Source: Casuarius casuarius (lineage: Eukaryota; Chordata; Aves; Casuariiformes; Casuariidae). Taken from it: 64,000 nt of DNA. Positions within the stretch are counted from its first letter, which is position 1, and every line of letters starts with the position of its first letter. A program made the translations under genes and the position numbers. Shown here in pieces: positions 58,291-64,000 of this stretch. A model generated the notes under the pieces. It saw nothing but the letters and a program-made list of their open reading frames with translations. It had not been told where the DNA came from and searched no databases. The DNA lies in contig PTFA01000417.1 of the NCBI GenBank assembly GCA_003342895.1, forward strand, positions 248,001 through 312,000. The letters are read 5' to 3'.

Positions 58291-60009
58291 CCAAAAACAA
58301 AACCCACAGAATTTGGGGTTATAGCAGAAATGTCCTTTAAGGCAATATATTACTACAATAAAAACTGCTAACAGAACATGAGAATGCATCAGTAGAGATG
58401 CAGAATACAAATCAAATGCAGTAGTATTGTCTGGAATATAATGTTCAGTTATGAGCATTTTTTTAAAAATCTGGAAATGTGTTATTGTTGTAAAGAAATT
58501 GCTATAGTGGTTAAGACAAAAAGGATGATGCCTGACTAACACAAAGAAATGGAATGTTAAGTGCAGGCTAAAATGTGAACTTGAATTGAGCTTTGCAAAG
58601 ATGAGTGGCTTTAAAGTAAAACAACAAAAAAGACAAGAAAAAAACAAATATTAGAGTTAAGTCTGGTTTTCAGTCATGCAGGACACAGAGTCGTTCTGAC
58701 TTAGCATTCTGACTCTGACTGAGGTTACTAGCTGAGGTTAGCAGTAGACACTTCAGAGGGAGAAGCATGAAATTGCACAGTAGCTAGTTGAAAAACAATC
58801 TACATGTATGAAAGTCGTATTATGATTTCAAATAGATAATATTCTTAAACAATAGAACTTTATAATGATATATGCCTTCTGCAATGTTAACATATATTAA
58901 GTAACATAAATCTCAATACTCTTCTTACCTTCTTGTGTGTCAGAATCCTTTGTGAATATTGCTAAAATTAAGAGACAATAGGAGCACCATAAGAAGTAGA
59001 AGAAATTAAACACTATGAATATTAGCACAGTTTGTAAACATAGAATAGAGATCCACTGTGTCTTGACTCCTTGGATGTATTTGTACTTTGATTTATTTGC
59101 AGTACCAGCAAAGACATGAAAGAAGCAAAGGAGGGCAGGATCTGATGAACAAAGATTAATATGGGAATACTGAATAGAAAAGTAAGTGACAGGAAGGTTG
59201 GAAGCTAGTGCAATAGAACTAAAAGTACTGCATGAAATTGCTCCTGAATTGAAAAGAAATATTCTAAACTTGATTTTTTTTAAGAACAGTGCTCTGAAAT
59301 GCAGCACAAAATATGACCTCATTTATGAGGCTGCTTTGAAGATTAAATGGAAAACAAGGCTTCCTAATCATATAAAAAATGAAAAAGGAGGATTGTAGAT
59401 TTGGGTACAAATAAATATTCCTGCTGGCTGCATATTCCAGCTATAATGCTGCACACTCATAGTGCACTGGAACAAGAGCGAGTTGTCTGCTTCATGATCC
59501 ATTCAGGTGAAGTGAATTTCATTCTTTGGCAAATGTTAGCTAGAGAGGTGCAGGTATTTACTGTTTAGCAAAACTAAAAAATTACATCACACTATACTAG
59601 ATAATATTAATAAATTGAACACAGCTGCTGTTATATAAAGCTATGGTAATAAGTGCATTTATTTTAATCAAATTCTGTAATCTACAAAATAAAATGTGAG
59701 TCAGCCAACGGCTAATAGGATTGCAGAAGCAGTAAATGCAGAGCACCTTACAGTGGTTGCTGACTGTCATAAATATTATGCAACATTCTTTGATGCTTGG
59801 TTATATTTTAAAGTTGTCATGGGGTGAAGACTACCCAAAAGCATGCTCAAATAAATGAAACCTTGACTACATCTGCCCAGCTCTAACTCATTAGATGACT
59901 CTGGTATATGCTAGGAAATTGAACAAAGCACAGATCATTTTTATGGGGGAAGCTTACCAAAAGCTCTGGACATCATCTGCCATTCTCTAATAAATTAGGC
60001 ATGCCTGGG

Positions 60010-60029
60010 GGAAAAAAAAAAAAAAAAAA
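60010..60029. repeat. Poly-A tract
   Basis: About 19 A preceded by GGGGG. Confidence 0.9.
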
Positions 60030-60396
60030 GCAGAGGTGAACTCTTAACTTTATATCCTTCTAATATTATTGGGAGCCAGAAGCCAGAAGGCAGCAATAAC
60101 ACAGGTAATGACTGCTAATTGGCTTTAGACATAGAAGAAGTCAGAGAGATTAGCCTGGGGTAACTAACATGACCATCAAGGCCATTGCCCACTTATGCTG
60201 AATATCTAAATTAGGAAGCAATTAATAGTGAAATACATGCATGAATGTCCAGCATTGTACTGAAGGCTGAGTCCAAAGTGGAACTGCTACATGTAAAAGC
60301 CAGACACTGGGCAACACCTCGACCAACTGGAGTGAGCATCCTGTTCCCCAAAGCCATGGTGTCGGTCACAACTGGACCAGAGGCCTTGGCCAGTGT

Positions 60397-60430
60397 GAGA
60401 GTGTGTGTGCATGTGTGTGTATGCGTGTTG
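60397..60430. repeat. Impure TG microsatellite
   Basis: GTGTGAGAGTGTGTGTGCAT followed by further TG units to GTATGCGTG. Explains the Thr/His-rich part of the minus-strand open frame 60211-60561. Confidence 0.88.
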
Positions 60431-60623
60431 TAGAACAGATACTGTAACCCACCCACTATGCCCATCTCACTTGATGGAATAATTTTAGATTTTATGCCAC
60501 TGGGTCGTGTGGTTCTGTTCTTGCAGCTATCCCCAGAATCCCCAGAATTTATCCATGACAAAAGTTAATCTAGCATCATCGGAAGAAAGTTTACACTAAG
60601 TTTAAGCCATCACTTAAGTGAAA

Positions 60624-60650
60624 ACAAACAAACAAACAAACAAAAAACCC
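60624..60650. repeat. CAAA microsatellite
   Basis: Five to six AAAC units followed by an A-run and CCCCC. Confidence 0.9.
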
Positions 60651-62784
60651 CCAAAACTGTAATTTCTATCAAGAAATCTTTTGCAAAACTAGTTAATTAA
60701 CATTTGTTTGAAAGTGGTTTCAGAAGCTATCAAATCCCAAGCATGGAACACAGTACAAATAAATGGATTCCGCTGCTGTATTACATAAAATAGGCTTTTC
60801 CTTTCCTTCTACTGATAGGTGGAGAACAAAAATTGGAGTAAGCAAATTTTAGCACTGCAGGTCTTCCACATAAAAGAGCAGAAACCTACTAGAAGATCTG
60901 CTTAGTCTCAGACATCTGCCCTAATTAGCTTCTGCCCCACAAAAGACTTTGGAGTACAAGAAAGGCTGATTCTTGTTTAAAAACCTGTATACAAAGTACA
61001 ACCAGAAGACACACATTTTTACTATTCTGACAATTTTCATAATTACCTTTACTCTCATTTAACCCTCTACCTCTTGCTCCTACATTTTCATATGTACTGG
61101 TTCAGCAAAATTATATGCTTAGTCAAATGATTTGCTGGTATACATTGCCAGTTTGCTTCTGTGCAGACTTAAAATAATTTTTGTCATTAGATTAAATTCT
61201 TTGAAAAAGGCATCCGCCTGTTCTAATTTGTAAAGTTTCATGAAAGTTAAAGTACCTCACGCAAAGTATGTATATGTAAATGTGATTAGGTATCTTTTTT
61301 GTTTTAGTGGAGGCATTTGCTGCAGAAAAACCCTATTCCCACCTGTATTAATGCTCAAACATATACAAGACTAACTTCAACAGCACTTCCCACTGGGGGA
61401 CACACACATTACCAGAATGCTTTGCTTTTCAATAGCTCATTACTATTTAGATTATCACATCACCAGGAAAGGGTTCAGTTGAGTATTATGTGACAATCAC
61501 ATAGTGCATGACAATGAATAATTTTGCCTATTTACCAAGTATAAATACTAAGATGTATTTTTGCAAGCCAATATAAATATAACCTTCTTTTTTTGTATTT
61601 CTGTTAAGATGTTACAAAGTATAACTCCATTTTAATAAAGCATGTTCTTTTCAATTCAAGTTATCTTGAATACCATTTTGGAGAAGTCATCCTGAAATCA
61701 CTAGAATGATTTGCAGAATAAGGAACAATTTAAGTTTGGCTTAATGAAAACATAATATTAAAAGAGAAAAGTTATCCAGGAAAAAAAAATACATTTAAAC
61801 TATCATATTTGTATCAACCTAAAAATAATTTCACTTGAATAGAATGCAATTCATTGAAAGCTTACTGAGCAACTCTTTTCAATTAGGAATAACTGGTTTC
61901 TTTCATTCTATTCTGATAAATCAGTTCATATTTCTTGTTTTTTTAAAAAAAAAATAGGCCAAGAGATTGTTATTGTTCAATTGTCTTTTATTTAAATTCA
62001 GTGCAGTGAGATTTTGTGTAAGCAACTTGGCATAACAACTTACAGAATAAATATTAGTGACAGAATAATTTATCTACAGCAACTACAATAATACAAAATA
62101 GAACAATGTCCACAAAAACAAATGTGAAATACAAGCCTTCCAATAGAACTAAGCATTTTATGTAGTCGACTGTTTACATAAGTAGGGTAAAATTCTAAGA
62201 TTAGCTAAAGTCACTGATAAAAGTCTAAGATGCACTAAGGTGACCAAGTATCACTGAATTTGAAAAAGGTTAGATGACTACGTTATCATGTAAAGAATGA
62301 AAGAATAATATATGTCTTCATATGGTCTTGTGTCCCCAAGGAATGTCTGTCTAAATCTAGAGTAGAAGTGCTGGAGAAGATTGATACACCAATTGTATAA
62401 AGCTGTACCTTTTGCCTAGTACATCTGGCAGTGGAGAAGAGAGATAGGAATGGAAAAGAGAATGGATTGACACAGAAGAAAGGATAACTAGTATTTTGAA
62501 AAATGAGGTGATAATCTTAACAAAAAAAACATGAAGCAAAAACACTTATGAGCAGTAGCAATCACAAAATCATTTTACGTAGTTTTTCCAATCTCAGATG
62601 TGTTACATAGAATATATCTAAAGGAGAAGATTTATTTAAGCAGACATGGCTGAGAAAGCAGTCATTAATTACATATTAGTAAACGGATAGTGTTTAATCC
62701 CATTGTTTCAGCATCAATTCTGTGTGTCTTGGTTCTTTAAAAAATTCTCCTTGAAAAGAGGAAAAAGACAAAAATAATTTACTT

Positions 62785-62802
62785 TTTTTTTTTTTTTTTT
62801 TT
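62785..62802. repeat. Poly-T tract
   Basis: About 18-19 consecutive T; gives the Lys run in the minus-strand open frame 62694-62909. Confidence 0.9.
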
Positions 62803-63474
62803 AACCAAAAGTATCCATTATGCTCACTCTTAAAAATGCACTCTGGTCTCACTTTTAACAGATTTCCTTTAAAGAAATATAACCAACTAAATGGATGGAT
62901 AGTTGGCAAAGAACTTCATAAATTGTGCAGATTCATGCCATAAACCCAAGAAAAAGAAAACTAAAAAAAGCTAACTAAAAAAACACATTTATAAACAAAT
63001 GAGAATTATATTTATTTGTGAAGAAATAATACAAAATTTAGTTTAGGCAGTTAATTTTCTAAGGCATTTGCTTACCTGAAGTGGAATATTCAAAAGAACG
63101 TAAGGAGGTGAGTATCTTTTAATTTCAATTAAAATTTGAGTAATTATTATTCGTACTATTGATACAGAGTTATGAAAATTCTATCTTCTTCTTTAGGCAA
63201 AAATAGCATAACAAGTCTGACATGGAGCTGTAGGATCTTGCTAATACTGGGACTACAAAATGCCTTAATCTCAAATCAATAGCTCAGTAATTCTCAATGA
63301 TTCTCAATAATCTTTTCAAAGGTAGCTATATTTTGCTTTAGTAATCATCTTAGTTAATTCTTTCCATTAGTAATTTACTCACTTTCAATAATAAGTGAAA
63401 TTGTACTTTGAGAAACATCCATATTCATGAGGGATATTTACATATACTCTAATGCCTAAACTAGTGCTTTTATG

Positions 63475-64000
63475 ACCCCAATTCCAGGTCAGTTTGGGCA
63501 TCTTTAGCTGGATGTAAAAAGACTGTGCAAATAGGAGGTATGCAGCTCACACATAAGGCTACCACACACAGAAGATAGCTAGGACTTAGTGAGCTGTTCA
63601 GCTGAGCACCGATGTGCTCACCACCCCAATGGGGAACCCTGAGAGCCTTTGCTGCAGGGCACGTGTCAGTCAGAAGGGGACGGGGTGGCCCCCACTGCTC
63701 CCTGCAGCAGGTCCTTGGCATTGCCCAGCCGCCATCTGTCCCCGGTTCCCTCGATGCTGCTGACACCAATGACCTGGCCCGGCCCTGGCAATCCTCAATG
63801 GATTCAACCTGCCTGCCTGGCCTCCCTGGCTTTTGTTCTAAATTTTGGAGTTTGTACTTCCCCTTGCTGGTGTTTTCCCTCGTCAGTCCTTGAGCTGTCT
63901 CACCAGTCCCACTGCTGCCCTTAACTTTGACTTTCTCATCTCTGCACAGACTTTCTCATCAGTCCTGCTCAGCAGCCCGAGACCGGGTTGTGCAGCAGGG
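63475..64000 (-). mobile_element. Unclassified GC-rich interspersed repeat, copy B
   Basis: Inverse-orientation partner of 21765-22340, truncated by the window end. From the right edge leftwards on the minus strand it shows GGCTGCTGAGCAGGACT, GAGAAAGTCTGTGCAGAGAT, GGGCAGCAGTGGGACTGGTG, GGCCAGGCAGGCAGGTTGAA, GAGGGAACCGGGGACAG, a 34-bp segment absent from copy A, GGAGCAGTGGGGGCCACCCC, GTGCCCTGCAGCAAAGG and AAGTCCTAGCTATCTTCTGT. A weaker tail continues to about 63480. Open frames on both strands are up to 99 codons and are not conserved between copies across the 34-bp difference. Confidence 0.7.

Larger units (their letters stand above)
55921..63474. other. AT-rich DNA with simple repeats only
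   Basis: About 7.5 kb without recognised gene. Minus-strand open frames 58249-58647 (132 codons, crossing a homopolymer with an N) and 58897-59322 (141 codons) are Phe/Leu/Ser/Ile-rich with no domain. Homopolymers and microsatellites are listed separately. Confidence 0.5.

Noticed and set aside
58249..58647. 132-codon minus-strand open frame
   Set aside because: Runs through a poly-A tract with an undetermined base; composition is dominated by Phe, Leu, His and Ser; no domain.
58897..59322. 141-codon minus-strand open frame
   Set aside because: Phe/Leu/Ser/Ile-rich composition expected from AT-rich noncoding DNA, no domain, no conserved motif, no exon signals.
60211..60561. 116-codon minus-strand open frame
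   Set aside because: Includes translation of the TG microsatellite (Thr/His run); no domain.
1..64000. CRISPR-like arrays, tRNA or rRNA genes, prokaryotic operons
   Set aside because: No regularly spaced direct repeats, no RNA-gene signature recognised, and sequence character is vertebrate nuclear DNA.

Overview
The window looks like bird nuclear DNA from an AT-rich, gene-poor region (intergenic or deep intronic). The clearest lineage evidence is the transposable-element content. There are several CR1 LINE copies of different ages; the youngest keep the avian-type CR1 3' end (ATTCTATG-like tail, seen in reverse complement at 11021). There are also solo retroviral LTRs with intact TG...CA ends and short target-site duplications. 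I see no mammalian-type L1 or Alu and no bacterial-style gene packing. I found no protein-coding gene, rRNA, tRNA or CRISPR array. Every open reading frame is under 145 codons, and those I examined are low-complexity, antisense to a transposon, or otherwise unsupported. Species cannot be named from this sequence.

Layout. 1-345: 3' part of an old minus-strand CR1. 1168-1597: complete solo LTR, minus strand, 5-bp duplication. 4.7-7.3 kb: old palindromic MITE-like pieces, a perfect 49-bp tandem duplication and an old CR1. 11.0-12.7 kb: minus-strand CR1 3' end, a G-run-rich GC block, then a 1,168-bp LTR element with a 5-bp duplication. 13.3-13.8, 17.3-17.5 and 21.0-24.0 kb: further old repeats, a plus-strand CR1 3' end, and one copy of an unclassified GC-rich repeat. 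24.5-26.1 kb: 5' half of a minus-strand CR1, including a broken ORF1 esterase-like domain and the start of ORF2. 29.9-31.5 kb: a direct-repeat pair flanking LTR-like sequence. 44.8-46.0 kb: old CR1 abutting a 50-bp-arm inverted repeat. 51.4 and 54.9-55.9 kb: two more CR1 copies. 63.5-64.0 kb: a second, inverted copy of the 21.8 kb repeat, running off the window.

The elements do not work together as a system; they record independent insertions of different ages into neutral-looking DNA. I found no convincing new biological system. The observations most worth following are the near-perfect inverted repeat at 45.7-46.0 kb, the unclassified repeat family shared by 21.8 and 63.5 kb, the direct-repeat/LTR composite at 30-31.5 kb, and a set of very diverged short repeats with shared motifs. 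Family assignments rest on recognition of consensus-like sequence, not on a database search; boundaries of old copies are approximate.
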